From positions 1 through 5,796 of the forward strand of contig JASLMQ010000307.1 in assembly GCA_030746455.1 (NCBI GenBank): a stretch of DNA of 5,796 nucleotides. Reading direction: 5' to 3'. This DNA is from Candidatus Latescibacterota bacterium. GTDB lineage: Bacteria; Latescibacterota; UBA2968; GCA-2709665. The position numbers and the translations under genes are program-made. The notes beneath the pieces are model-generated. The model had not been told where the DNA came from. It did not search any database and saw only the letters and a list, made by a program, of their open reading frames with translations. This document shows positions 1-5,796 of this stretch, piece after piece. Position 1 is the first letter of the stretch. Each line of letters begins with the position of its first letter.

Positions 1-1
1 G

Positions 2-1951
2 GCCTCATGCGTCCGTCTGCTCGCCGACCGGATGCGATCCAAGCCCCACCCCTCCTTCTCTCCGTATCGCACGCCTGCGGAGGGCCCTGTCGATCCCGAG
101 GCAGAATCCACGGCCGACGATATTCTGGCGGGCGTCTTCACCCTCACCGACGGCAAAGGCGGCACCCTCACCAAGAAGCTCACCGGCGATTTCGAGTGGT
201 CTCCCTCCTACGAAGGAACCGAGGTCTACTACCCCCCCAAGGCCTTCCGCTACGCCCTCAACCAGCACGAGCCCCTCACCACGCTGGCCAGGGTCTACTG
301 GAAGACGGAAGAAACGCGCTACCGGAATCGCCTGCTCGAGCTGCTGATGGACTGGATCCGTCGCGTACCCACGTACTGGGAGCTCCTGCCAAGCAACGAC
401 CTCGTCCGTCAGCACTGGCAGAACATGAACACCCGGAACCGGTTCGAGAAGTGGCTCCACTTCTATCCGCTCTTCGCCTCCGCGCTCACCGACCGCGATG
501 CCGTCGATCTCCTCAAGGCCATGATCAACCACGCCCGCCTGATGAATCGTTACGTGGAGGAAAACATCGGCGGACGCATCTCGGCGACCCTATCGGGCAT
601 GATGAAGGTGAACCTCAAGTTCGCCCTCCTTTTCCCGGAGGCCTCCGAGTCAGCGACCTGTATCGAAGTCTTCAGGCGTCATTTCCGGACGGGAATCGAT
701 GCCGCATTCTATCCCGATGGTGGGCTCAAGTACAGATGCCCCGGATACCACGCGGCCGTATCCCCCTGGTACGTCCAGGGCGTCGAGCTCGCCGACGAGA
801 TTGGGATCGCCGGCATCGACTACGAGCGCGAGATGACGCGGAAGATGAACGCCTACATCGCCCTGATCTCGAAACCGGACGGGTCTCTGCCCCTCTTGGG
901 GGACACGGGTCTCTCCCCCAACGAGACAGGATGGCGTGAGAAGCTAGCCGTACTGCAGCTCGAGGCGCCCTCCGTGAGACTCGAATGGTCCGGGCTCTAT
1001 GCCATGCGGTCCGGGTGGGAGCGTGAGGCCCTCTACCTGTTCTTCACGGCGGGCCCTCACGGGATCATGCACAACCACCAGGACCATCTGTCATTCCAGA
1101 TCTCAGGCTACGGGACTCACCTTCTCGTCGAGCCCGGCCTGACGCCCTATGGCAGAACCGAGCAGAGGCGGATCTGGAGCCAGTCGCCGGCGCACAGCAC
1201 GCTCTCCGTGGACGGCCTGGGCCAGCATCGCACCCACGTTGACCCATCTGGCCCGTCCGAAGACCCCTGGTACTCATGTCCGGAGTTCGATTTCGCTGAG
1301 GGGCGGTTCAGCGATGGGTTCGGCCCCGATCATTCCCTGAAGGTCGACCAGCTCCGGTCCATCCTGTTCGTGAAGCCGGACTACTTCCTGGTGATCGACC
1401 AGGTCCTGGGCCAGGGTGACCATAGTCTGAACTGGCACTTCATGTTCTACCCTCAATCATTGGAGGTCGATCGCAGTGCCCGGCGGGCCGTGTCTAACGA
1501 AACCGGGACCGCGAACGTCTCCTTCTCGTGGAGTGACCCCGATCTTGACGCCGAGTTGATCGTGGGTGAAATGGAGCCTCCCTATCGCGGCCTGATGACG
1601 GGGGATCGTCCGGCGCCTTCGCTTTTTCTGGCCAGGCAGGCCGAGCTGCCCCTCAGCGCCGCTTTCCTTGCCGAGCCCGTGAGGTCCGGCGCTTCGCCTA
1701 CCCTCACACTCGATCGCACCGGGCCTGAGAATGGGCTGACGTTTACCGTGCACGGGGCTGAGGGGGCCGAAGATCGGGTCCTCCTGGGTCCTGGCACCAC
1801 AGACTCCAACCGTGTCGAATCGGATGGCAAGGTGACGCTCATCCGGCTGGATGCCGGCCGCCCGGTTGCCGCGATGGTGGCTGGCGCGAGTGAAGCCACC
1901 TTTGACGGCACCCCCATTCAGGATCTCGACATCCCCGTACGCTGGCTGTGA
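2..1951 (+). CDS. Heparinase II/III-family polysaccharide lyase, 5'-partial
   Basis: Probable lyase that cuts uronic-acid-containing polysaccharide by beta-elimination; the substrate cannot be told from sequence. The frame is open to the left edge. The first Met (position 32) has no Shine-Dalgarno sequence before it, and the preceding residues (ASCVRLLADR) read as coding, so the true start probably lies outside the window. Counting from that Met, residues 1-310 resemble the helical toroid of this family: an FYPLF segment near 144-148, GGRISATLSG at 180-189, and PDGG..Y...GYH at 228-240, where Tyr239/His240 are candidate catalytic residues. From about 315 a beta-sandwich domain carries the family signature HNHQDHLSF at 347-355, LLVEPG at 364-369 and AHSTLSVDG at 387-395. 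His349, Glu367 and His388 fit the metal site known from heparinase II, with Glu in place of the usual Asp. Signal peptide and location cannot be judged. The stop overlaps the ribosome binding site of the next gene, implying co-translation. The family call is firm; the specificity is unknown. Confidence 0.88.
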   Translation, partial: ASCVRLLADRMRSKPHPSFSPYRTPAEGPVDPEAESTADDILAGVFTLTDGKGGTLTKKLTGDFEWSPSYEGTEVYYPPKAFRYALNQHEPLTTLARVYWKTEETRYRNRLLELLMDWIRRVPTYWELLPSNDLVRQHWQNMNTRNRFEKWLHFYPLFASALTDRDAVDLLKAMINHARLMNRYVEENIGGRISATLSGMMKVNLKFALLFPEASESATCIEVFRRHFRTGIDAAFYPDGGLKYRCPGYHAAVSPWYVQGVELADEIGIAGIDYEREMTRKMNAYIALISKPDGSLPLLGDTGLSPNETGWREKLAVLQLEAPSVRLEWSGLYAMRSGWEREALYLFFTAGPHGIMHNHQDHLSFQISGYGTHLLVEPGLTPYGRTEQRRIWSQSPAHSTLSVDGLGQHRTHVDPSGPSEDPWYSCPEFDFAEGRFSDGFGPDHSLKVDQLRSILFVKPDYFLVIDQVLGQGDHSLNWHFMFYPQSLEVDRSARRAVSNETGTANVSFSWSDPDLDAELIVGEMEPPYRGLMTGDRPAPSLFLARQAELPLSAAFLAEPVRSGASPTLTLDRTGPENGLTFTVHGAEGAEDRVLLGPGTTDSNRVESDGKVTLIRLDAGRPVAAMVAGASEATFDGTPIQDLDIPVRWL

Positions 1952-1956
1952 GGAGG
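1950..1956 (+). promoter_or_regulatory. Ribosome binding site overlapping the upstream stop codon
   Basis: GAGGAGG is a strong Shine-Dalgarno sequence, six bases before ATG 1963. Its first two bases are the last two of the lyase TGA stop. It decides the start of the M14 gene: the alternative GTG at 1948, which overlaps the stop as GTGA, has no ribosome binding site of its own and would place the strong site inside the gene. Confidence 0.8.
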
Positions 1957-1962
1957 CCGACT

Positions 1963-3474
1963 ATGCCGAGGAAGCGAACCATTCTGTTGCTCACCGACGA
2001 CGCCGGACGCGCTCGAACGATCGGGCCGGACCTGGACCTCCTCTACCCCGGCCGCGTCGAGAAGCTGAACTTCACCCGGAATCCCCACAGTTCCCGAGTC
2101 CTGGGCAAATACTCACACGTGATTACCGCCGTGGGCTCCAGGCATAACCTCCGCAGGTTGAACTACCGCGCGGTCACCGCCTTCGCGAAGGCCGGTGGGC
2201 AGGTCATCTCGTGTCTCTTCGAGTACGCTCACAACCGTGGACTCCACTTCAGCAAGACCCATGTCATCGACCGCATGCGACCCGCCCTGAAGATCGAGAT
2301 GGAATCCGACGTGACCCGGGGCTTCGCCGTGGGTGACACGATCTGGTGGTTCGGCACCGTGTCCTCGGGAGCGTCGGACAACGCCTATGCCAACCAGATG
2401 TTCCAGCGGCAGGTCTCCGGGGTGAAGGAGGGGAACGGCGTCTCGCTCCTGGCCACGTCCACGGTCAACGGCGCCGCCACAATCGTCGAGGAGAGGGTGG
2501 GCAAAGGCCGGATCGTGGCGATGGATCTCCTGTCCCCGAACCGTCCCTTCTTCAACTCCTGGGGCAGCACCAACAAGTATCTCTTCGCGGGAAACGTGGT
2601 CAATGGTGCCGTGCGCTATGGGAAGCACTACCCTGAGAGGCTGTCGTACGACGGCTTTGTCGACGCCATGCACGATCTTGCACGGCATCAGCCCTGGCTC
2701 TCGGTGGAACCCGAGGGTCCCTGCAGCGACGGTCGGCAGGTCTGGTCGTTCAACATTGGGGATGAGGCGAATCCGACGATGTACTTCGGCGGCGCCATTC
2801 ACGGGTGGGAGTGGGAGAACGCCTACGGGTTGATGCGGCTTGCCGAGCTTCTCTGCGAGGAGCCGAGGGTCGAGCGCCTGGACACGAGGAAGCTCCACTT
2901 CAAGATGGTCCCTGTTCAGAACCCGTGGGGTTTCGAGCACTTCACCCGCCAGAACGCCAATGGTGTGGACCTGAATCGCAACTTCGACTGCAACTGGCAT
3001 CGCTTCGAGGAGGACCAGGACGTCGGCATGCCCTGGGACTACAACTACAAGGGGACGCGACCGGCCTCCGAGCGGGAGGTTCAGATCGTCCAGGGGATCA
3101 TCGACCGCTTCCGTCCGATCTGCACGATCGACTACCACACGGCCGACTACATCATGATGCTGCCCCAGAAGGGCGACAAGGCGCTGCTGGAGGGCATCCA
3201 CGCCGACATCAAGCGTCGACTCAAGGACCGCTATCTTACGCAGCGGCCCTACGGAGGTCCCTTTCAGCAGGTCAACATGGACCGCATCACAGACTTCGCT
3301 CCGGCCCAGCCCTACTCGATCTCCTATGCCGCCAAGCGCGGCACGCCGGCCGCTTTCTTGATCGAGATGTCGGGCAACCGCGATGACTCTCACGCTCTCG
3401 TCATGAACACCGACACGGTTGTCGAGATCTGCCTGGCCGCCGTGAAGCAGTGCCTCCGCTCGCGCTACGTATAG
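1963..3474 (+). CDS. M14-family zinc carboxypeptidase with amidotransferase-like N-terminal domain
   Basis: A 503-residue two-domain protein. Residues 1 to about 225 look like a class I glutamine-amidotransferase/ThuA-type fold: a first beta strand TILLLTDDAG, then YSHVITAVG near 51-59, an AGGQVISC strand near 77-84, and VGKGRIVAMDLLSP near 179-192, as in ThuA-like and beta-galactosidase trimerisation domains. No catalytic Cys-His pair is evident, so it is probably a structural or binding domain. Residues from about 245 to the end form an M14 metallopeptidase domain. The zinc ligands are His280 and Glu283 (HGWE) and His392 (DYHTAD); Arg329, Asn338 and Arg339 (GVDLNRNF) match carboxypeptidase A substrate residues; Glu468 (LIEMSG) is the general base. 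All key residues are present, so it should be active, removing a C-terminal amino acid or hydrolysing an amide. No signal peptide or membrane segment is seen, suggesting a cytoplasmic protein. Start ATG 1963 is chosen for its strong ribosome binding site; GTG 1948 would add five residues. Substrate unknown. Confidence 0.88.
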   Translation: MPRKRTILLLTDDAGRARTIGPDLDLLYPGRVEKLNFTRNPHSSRVLGKYSHVITAVGSRHNLRRLNYRAVTAFAKAGGQVISCLFEYAHNRGLHFSKTHVIDRMRPALKIEMESDVTRGFAVGDTIWWFGTVSSGASDNAYANQMFQRQVSGVKEGNGVSLLATSTVNGAATIVEERVGKGRIVAMDLLSPNRPFFNSWGSTNKYLFAGNVVNGAVRYGKHYPERLSYDGFVDAMHDLARHQPWLSVEPEGPCSDGRQVWSFNIGDEANPTMYFGGAIHGWEWENAYGLMRLAELLCEEPRVERLDTRKLHFKMVPVQNPWGFEHFTRQNANGVDLNRNFDCNWHRFEEDQDVGMPWDYNYKGTRPASEREVQIVQGIIDRFRPICTIDYHTADYIMMLPQKGDKALLEGIHADIKRRLKDRYLTQRPYGGPFQQVNMDRITDFAPAQPYSISYAAKRGTPAAFLIEMSGNRDDSHALVMNTDTVVEICLAAVKQCLRSRYV

Positions 3475-3507
3475 CGAAGAGCCTAGAAGCGGCACCACAA
3501 ACCACAC

Positions 3508-3513
3508 GGAAGG
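3508..3513 (+). promoter_or_regulatory. Probable ribosome binding site for the UroD-like gene
   Basis: GGAAGG lies eight bases before GTG 3522. It supports that GTG over the far upstream in-frame ATG at 3450, which lies inside the end of the M14 gene and would add 24 residues unlike the family. A second in-frame GTG at 3513 overlaps this site and is therefore less likely. Confidence 0.55.
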
Positions 3514-3521
3514 TGCGAAGG

Positions 3522-4607
3522 GTGAAGGGACGCGACATAGCGCTGGCGACGCTCATGCGCGAAGCCGTGGACAGGCCGTGCATCAACTACAGCTGGATGA
3601 CGAGCTCGTCCTATATGTCGTACGTGGCCGGACGCGATTACTGGTCCGATCGTGAAGGCGTCTTCTACGAGTACCTCAAGCGCTGCGGAATCAACCTGGT
3701 ACCCCAGAGGTACCTGCCCGGTGAGGACCAGCGAAACATCGAGCGAGGGCTCGTGGCCCATCCACCCATGCCGGGCGGGAAGGAAGGGATCACGAGTCCA
3801 GATGACATCCTCCGATCCATCGACCGGCTGCCCGAGGACGGGCAGGTCGAATCCGGCTATGACGTCGAAGCTGCCGCGGAGGCCTACGCCCGTGACATCC
3901 TGGACCGAACGGCGAAAACGCACGACGAGGTGCTCTTCATCGCTCAATTCGGGCAGGCCGATTTCATGGGTGGCTACACCCGGTGGGGCTACGAGAACTA
4001 CCTGATGGCCATCGCCGACTATCCTGATGCCATGCAGCGGTACTACCACCATTCTGCCCTGAAGGGAAGACTGCTCAACACGGCCATCGTCCTCGCCTGC
4101 GAGAAGCACGGAATCGCGCCCTTCGCCTACACCGGACAGGACATATGTACGGCGACCGGTCCCATCATCTCTCCCGAGGCCCTGCGCGCGATCTACTTCC
4201 CGGAGCTTCGCTGGTGTCTGAAGCCCCTCGTGGAGAACGAGATCGGCATCATCTGGCACTGCGACGGAGACATCCGCCCGATCCTCTATGACCTCATGGC
4301 CCTGGGGGTGGTGGGCCTTCAGGGATTCGAGGAGGAGCACGGCGTCGACTACGAGCAGATGGTCGAGCTGAGGGATCCGGCAGGTCGTCCCCTATCGATC
4401 TGGGGATGTGTGTCCGTCACCAGTACGCTGCCCCACGGGTCGCCCGATGAGGTGAGGAGGGCGGTCGAACGATCCTTCATCCTGGCCGGCAAGGGAAGGG
4501 GCTTCGTGCTGTCGTCCACAAGCAGCGTGATGCCCGAGGTCCCCCACGCCAACATCGATGCCATGTTCCAGCACGCGAGGGAGTTTGGCCGAGAGTACCT
4601 ATCGTGA
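3522..4607 (+). CDS. Uroporphyrinogen decarboxylase-like (UroD/MtaA superfamily) protein
   Basis: A 361-residue protein starting at GTG, about the usual family length. The N-terminus MKGRDIALATLMREAVDRP matches the typical superfamily opening (G-R-x-x-x-x-A-L...DRP), which fixes the start. Other landmarks are FGQADFMGGY near 143-152, YTGQD at 203-207 with GPIISPE soon after, HCDGD at 246-250 where the barrel strand bears the functional His, IWGCVS at 293-298, and the C-terminal AGKGRGFVLSSTSSV then PEVPHANIDAM (about 322-348), a hallmark of this superfamily. True HemE enzymes carry an N-terminal Arg-rich coproporphyrinogen-binding motif not visible here, so haem synthesis is unlikely. Relatives include corrinoid methyltransferases (MtaA/MtbA) that bind zinc through His-x-Cys; here that motif reads His-Cys-Asp, so the usual Cys ligand is replaced by Asp248. 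A methyl-transfer or decarboxylation role is possible but unproven. It lies 47 bases after the M14 gene, probably in the same operon. No corrinoid-binding protein is in view. Confidence 0.87.
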   Translation: MKGRDIALATLMREAVDRPCINYSWMTSSSYMSYVAGRDYWSDREGVFYEYLKRCGINLVPQRYLPGEDQRNIERGLVAHPPMPGGKEGITSPDDILRSIDRLPEDGQVESGYDVEAAAEAYARDILDRTAKTHDEVLFIAQFGQADFMGGYTRWGYENYLMAIADYPDAMQRYYHHSALKGRLLNTAIVLACEKHGIAPFAYTGQDICTATGPIISPEALRAIYFPELRWCLKPLVENEIGIIWHCDGDIRPILYDLMALGVVGLQGFEEEHGVDYEQMVELRDPAGRPLSIWGCVSVTSTLPHGSPDEVRRAVERSFILAGKGRGFVLSSTSSVMPEVPHANIDAMFQHAREFGREYLS

Positions 4608-4628
4608 TTCGTGGTTCGTGGCTCGGAG
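4608..4628 (+). repeat. Short heptad repeat TTCGTGG
   Basis: Two perfect tandem copies of TTCGTGG begin directly after the UroD-like stop codon (4608-4621), followed by a degenerate third unit CTCGGAG (4622-4628). The seven-base period is the same as in the repeats that follow, but the sequence differs. No inverted partner is seen on the right side of the spacer. Confidence 0.6.
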
Positions 4629-4631
4629 AGG

Positions 4632-4666
4632 CAGGATCCAGGAGCCAGGATTCGGGATTCAGGAAA
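4632..4666 (+). repeat. Left heptad array, consensus CAGGATY, five units
   Basis: Five contiguous seven-base units can be read without gaps: CAGGATC, CAGGAGC, CAGGATT, CGGGATT and CAGGAAA. They form the left arm of an inverted arrangement whose right arm is at 4723-4801. The period is not a multiple of three and the sequence lies between genes, so this is not coding sequence. Function unknown. Confidence 0.75.
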
Positions 4667-4784
4667 AGGCGGCAACGGACCGCTTGCTGTGTGAACCGAT
4701 CCGTGGCTCTTGCCTTTGACTCTCCCTGATCCCTGACTCCTGTATCCTGACTCCCAGCAGTTGGTTTCCCAGACTCCTGAATCC
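4655..4784 (+). repeat. Inverted repeat pairing the two heptad arms
   Basis: GGATTCAGGA at 4655-4664 is the perfect reverse complement of TCCTGAATCC at 4775-4784, a 10-base stem enclosing 110 bases. A nine-base match of the same left arm occurs at 4790-4798, so alternative pairings shifted by heptads are possible. It could form a hairpin in RNA or a cruciform in DNA, or may simply be the result of the repeat family being present in both orientations. Confidence 0.55.
4671..4714 (+). other. Possible inner stem-loop within the repeat spacer
   Basis: ACGGA at 4675-4679 can pair with TCCGT at 4700-4704. GGCA at 4671-4674 can extend the stem with TGCC at 4711-4714 across a six-base bulge. It sits in the centre of the inverted heptad arrays. 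No run of T follows, so it does not look like an intrinsic terminator. The pairing is short and could be chance. Confidence 0.3.
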
Positions 4785-4801
4785 TGTCCCCTGAATCCTG
4801 G
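4723..4801 (+). repeat. Right heptad arrays, inverted relative to the left array
   Basis: Two blocks of seven-base units of the form NYCCTGN. The first (4723-4757) reads TCCCTGA, TCCCTGA, CTCCTGT, ATCCTGA, CTCCCAG. The second (4774-4801) reads CTCCTGA, ATCCTGT, CCCCTGA, ATCCTGG. AATCCTG is the exact reverse complement of the left-array unit CAGGATT. Within the second block CCTGAATCCTG occurs twice (4776-4786 and 4790-4800), exactly two heptads apart. Sixteen bases between the blocks (4758-4773) do not fit the pattern. The last unit runs into the ribosome binding site of the next gene. Confidence 0.75.
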
Positions 4802-4804
4802 AGG
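4800..4804 (+). promoter_or_regulatory. Ribosome binding site for the enolase-family gene
   Basis: GGAGG lies nine bases before ATG 4814. Its first bases belong to the last heptad unit of the right repeat array. The nearer ATG at 4807 is only two bases from this site and in a different frame, so it is not taken as the start. Confidence 0.7.
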
Positions 4805-4813
4805 CAATGCCCT

Positions 4814-5796
4814 ATGAAGATCACCAACGTCGACCTCTACGAGATCGAAATCCCCCCCATCCCCCCCATCGCCAAATACATGCCCAAGATCTACGACCTG
4901 ACGGTCTGTCGGATCTCCACCGACGAGGGCATCGAGGGCATCGGAGAAGTCTCGGGCAAGCGGCCGCAGTTCGAGGCGAAGGCGGCCGCCTATGTGGCCC
5001 AGGATCCCCTGGCTCTGGACGCCCTCGCGCAACCCGATCCGTTCGCCTGCGCCCTGCTCGACATCGCCGGCAAGGCCCACGACATGCCCCTTCATCGGTT
5101 CTTCGGCGAGAAGGTCCGAGACCGCGTGCCCGTCTCCTACTGGTCCTGCCCCATGGAACCACACGAGACCGCCGCACAGGCCGAGGTGGGCGCCAAGCTC
5201 GGCTTCACGAACCACAAGCTCAAGGCCCGCTCCTGGAACATTGTGGAGACGGTGAAGCTGATGAAAGACGTGGCCGGCCCGGACTACACCGTGGGAGTGG
5301 ACCCGAATACCGAGTTCAGACTGCCCCATATCGCGGCACGGCTGGCAGAGGAGCTGGAGCCCTTCGGCACCGTGGCCAACTTCGAAGACCCCGTGCTGAA
5401 GAACAATCTGGACTGGTACCGGCTGCTGAGGGAGAAGACCCATATCCCCATCGCGCTTCACCTGGGGGCGCCAGGAGGTGTGCTCGCGGCAATGAAGGCG
5501 GAGTGCGTGGACTATGTGAATCTCGGAGGGAGGGCGCAGCAGCTGAAGAAGGCCGCCGCGATTGCCGAGGCCGCGGACGTCCCCTGTTGGGTGCAAATGG
5601 GTGGCCTCTGTCTGGGCGTCAAGGCCGCCTACTCGGTGCACGTGCAGTCTACGATACCCAACGCCACGTTGCCCTGCGACGAACTGCCCTTCACCCGTGT
5701 AGCCGACGTGCTCGCGGAGCCTCTGACGGTAGAGAAGGGCCACTTCCACGTGCCCGAGGGCCCGGGGCTGGGTGTAGCGCTAAACATGGAGGTCGT
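4814..5796 (+). CDS. Enolase-superfamily (mandelate racemase/muconate lactonizing enzyme-like) protein, 3'-partial
   Basis: The frame is open from ATG 4814 to the right edge (327 complete codons); family members run about 350-380 residues, so only the end is missing. The N-terminal capping domain begins MKITNVDLYEIEIP and runs to about residue 100, with a DEGIEGIGEV strand at 37-46 and LLDIAGKAHDMPLHRFFG at 81-98, the usual A-x-x-D-I-x-G-K segment. The barrel has Lys135-x-Lys137 (second strand, the acid/base position), Asp163 with Asn165 (GVDPN, first metal ligand) and Glu191 (NFEDP, second metal ligand). At the third-ligand position (ALHLG, strand five), where Asp or Glu is expected, there is His216, and the sixth-strand Lys is absent (NLGGR). 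The C-terminal part reads CWVQMGG, NATLPCDELPF and VPEGPGLGV, the last being typical of the family end. These proteins abstract a proton alpha to a carboxylate, commonly in sugar-acid dehydration, racemisation or cycloisomerisation. Reaction here unknown. It is separated from the UroD-like gene by the repeat spacer. Confidence 0.87.
   Translation, partial: MKITNVDLYEIEIPPIPPIAKYMPKIYDLTVCRISTDEGIEGIGEVSGKRPQFEAKAAAYVAQDPLALDALAQPDPFACALLDIAGKAHDMPLHRFFGEKVRDRVPVSYWSCPMEPHETAAQAEVGAKLGFTNHKLKARSWNIVETVKLMKDVAGPDYTVGVDPNTEFRLPHIAARLAEELEPFGTVANFEDPVLKNNLDWYRLLREKTHIPIALHLGAPGGVLAAMKAECVDYVNLGGRAQQLKKAAAIAEAADVPCWVQMGGLCLGVKAAYSVHVQSTIPNATLPCDELPFTRVADVLAEPLTVEKGHFHVPEGPGLGVALNMEV
4850..4867 (+). 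repeat. Two tandem nine-base units, ATC plus C-rich tract, inside the enolase-family gene
   Basis: The unit ATCCCCCCC occurs twice in tandem, encoding Ile-Pro-Pro twice (residues 13-18). Each unit ends in a run of seven C. The unit length keeps the frame, so gain or loss of a whole unit would only change the length of this loop, while slippage by one C would break the gene. Confidence 0.7.

Noticed and set aside
7..939. Open frame on the + strand (310 codons) in a different frame from the lyase
   Set aside because: The translation is rich in Arg, Pro and His, typical of an out-of-frame reading of GC-rich coding sequence, while the overlapping lyase frame carries the family motifs.
3463..3476. 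Small hairpin CGCTA-cgta-TAGCG over the M14 stop codon
   Set aside because: Only a five-base stem with no following T run, so it is not supported as a terminator and may be chance.
2113..3507. Long open frame on the - strand (464 codons) opposite the M14 gene
   Set aside because: It mirrors a well-supported gene with an intact M14 active site. Long antisense frames are expected in GC-rich coding DNA, and its translation shows no recognisable motif.
3483..4340. Open frame on the - strand (285 codons) opposite the UroD-like gene
   Set aside because: A shadow of a strongly supported gene with no motif and no ribosome binding site found.
4716..4748. Possible promoter with TTGACT as -35 and TATCCT as -10
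   Set aside because: The spacing is 21 bases, longer than the usual 16-19, and both hexamers sit at or in the heptad repeat, so the match is likely chance.
4632..4801. CRISPR array
   Set aside because: The repeats are only seven bases long, contiguous and in both orientations, with no regular unique spacers.
4608..4813. Intrinsic terminator after the UroD-like gene
   Set aside because: No GC-rich stem followed by a run of T is present; the inverted repeats have long loops and end in the next gene's ribosome binding site.
4349..5749. Long open frame on the - strand (466 codons) across the spacer and opposite the enolase-family gene
   Set aside because: It runs through the heptad repeats, which lack stops in this frame, and its translation has no family motif. 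The + strand frame here has clear enolase-superfamily signatures.

Overview
This is a GC-rich bacterial window with four genes in a row on the + strand and none supported on the - strand. The first gene is cut by the left edge and the last by the right edge. The gene set (heparinase II/III-type lyase, uroporphyrinogen-decarboxylase-like protein, divergent enolase-superfamily protein) and the GC-rich codon use suggest an environmental heterotroph that degrades polysaccharides, such as a member of Latescibacterota, Poribacteria, Planctomycetota or a similar lineage. That placement is an inference from gene content and is low confidence; no marker gene is present.

Layout: (1) about 2-1951, the C-terminal 649 residues or more of a heparinase II/III-family polysaccharide lyase. 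(2) 1963-3474, a two-domain protein with a glutamine-amidotransferase/ThuA-like N-terminal fold and a C-terminal M14 zinc carboxypeptidase domain with an intact active site. Its Shine-Dalgarno sequence overlaps the lyase stop codon. (3) 3522-4607, a uroporphyrinogen-decarboxylase/MtaA-superfamily protein, probably not a haem enzyme, starting at GTG after a 47-base gap. (4) 4608-4813, a 206-base spacer dominated by short heptanucleotide repeats in inverted orientation. (5) 4814 to the right edge, a mandelate racemase/muconate lactonizing enzyme-like member of the enolase superfamily, lacking only its C-terminus.

The first three genes look like one transcription unit; the fourth may be read through or may be separate across the repeat spacer. 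A reasonable but unproven reading is a catabolic cluster: the lyase cleaves an acidic polysaccharide, the M14 protein removes an amino-acid or peptide substituent, the UroD-like protein handles a methyl or carboxyl group, and the enolase-family protein dehydrates or isomerises a sugar acid. No transporter, regulator, corrinoid protein or sulfatase lies in the window to confirm this.

The points most worth a second look are the inverted heptad-repeat spacer, the substitutions at expected metal-ligand positions in the UroD-like and enolase-like proteins, and the amidotransferase-like/M14 fusion.
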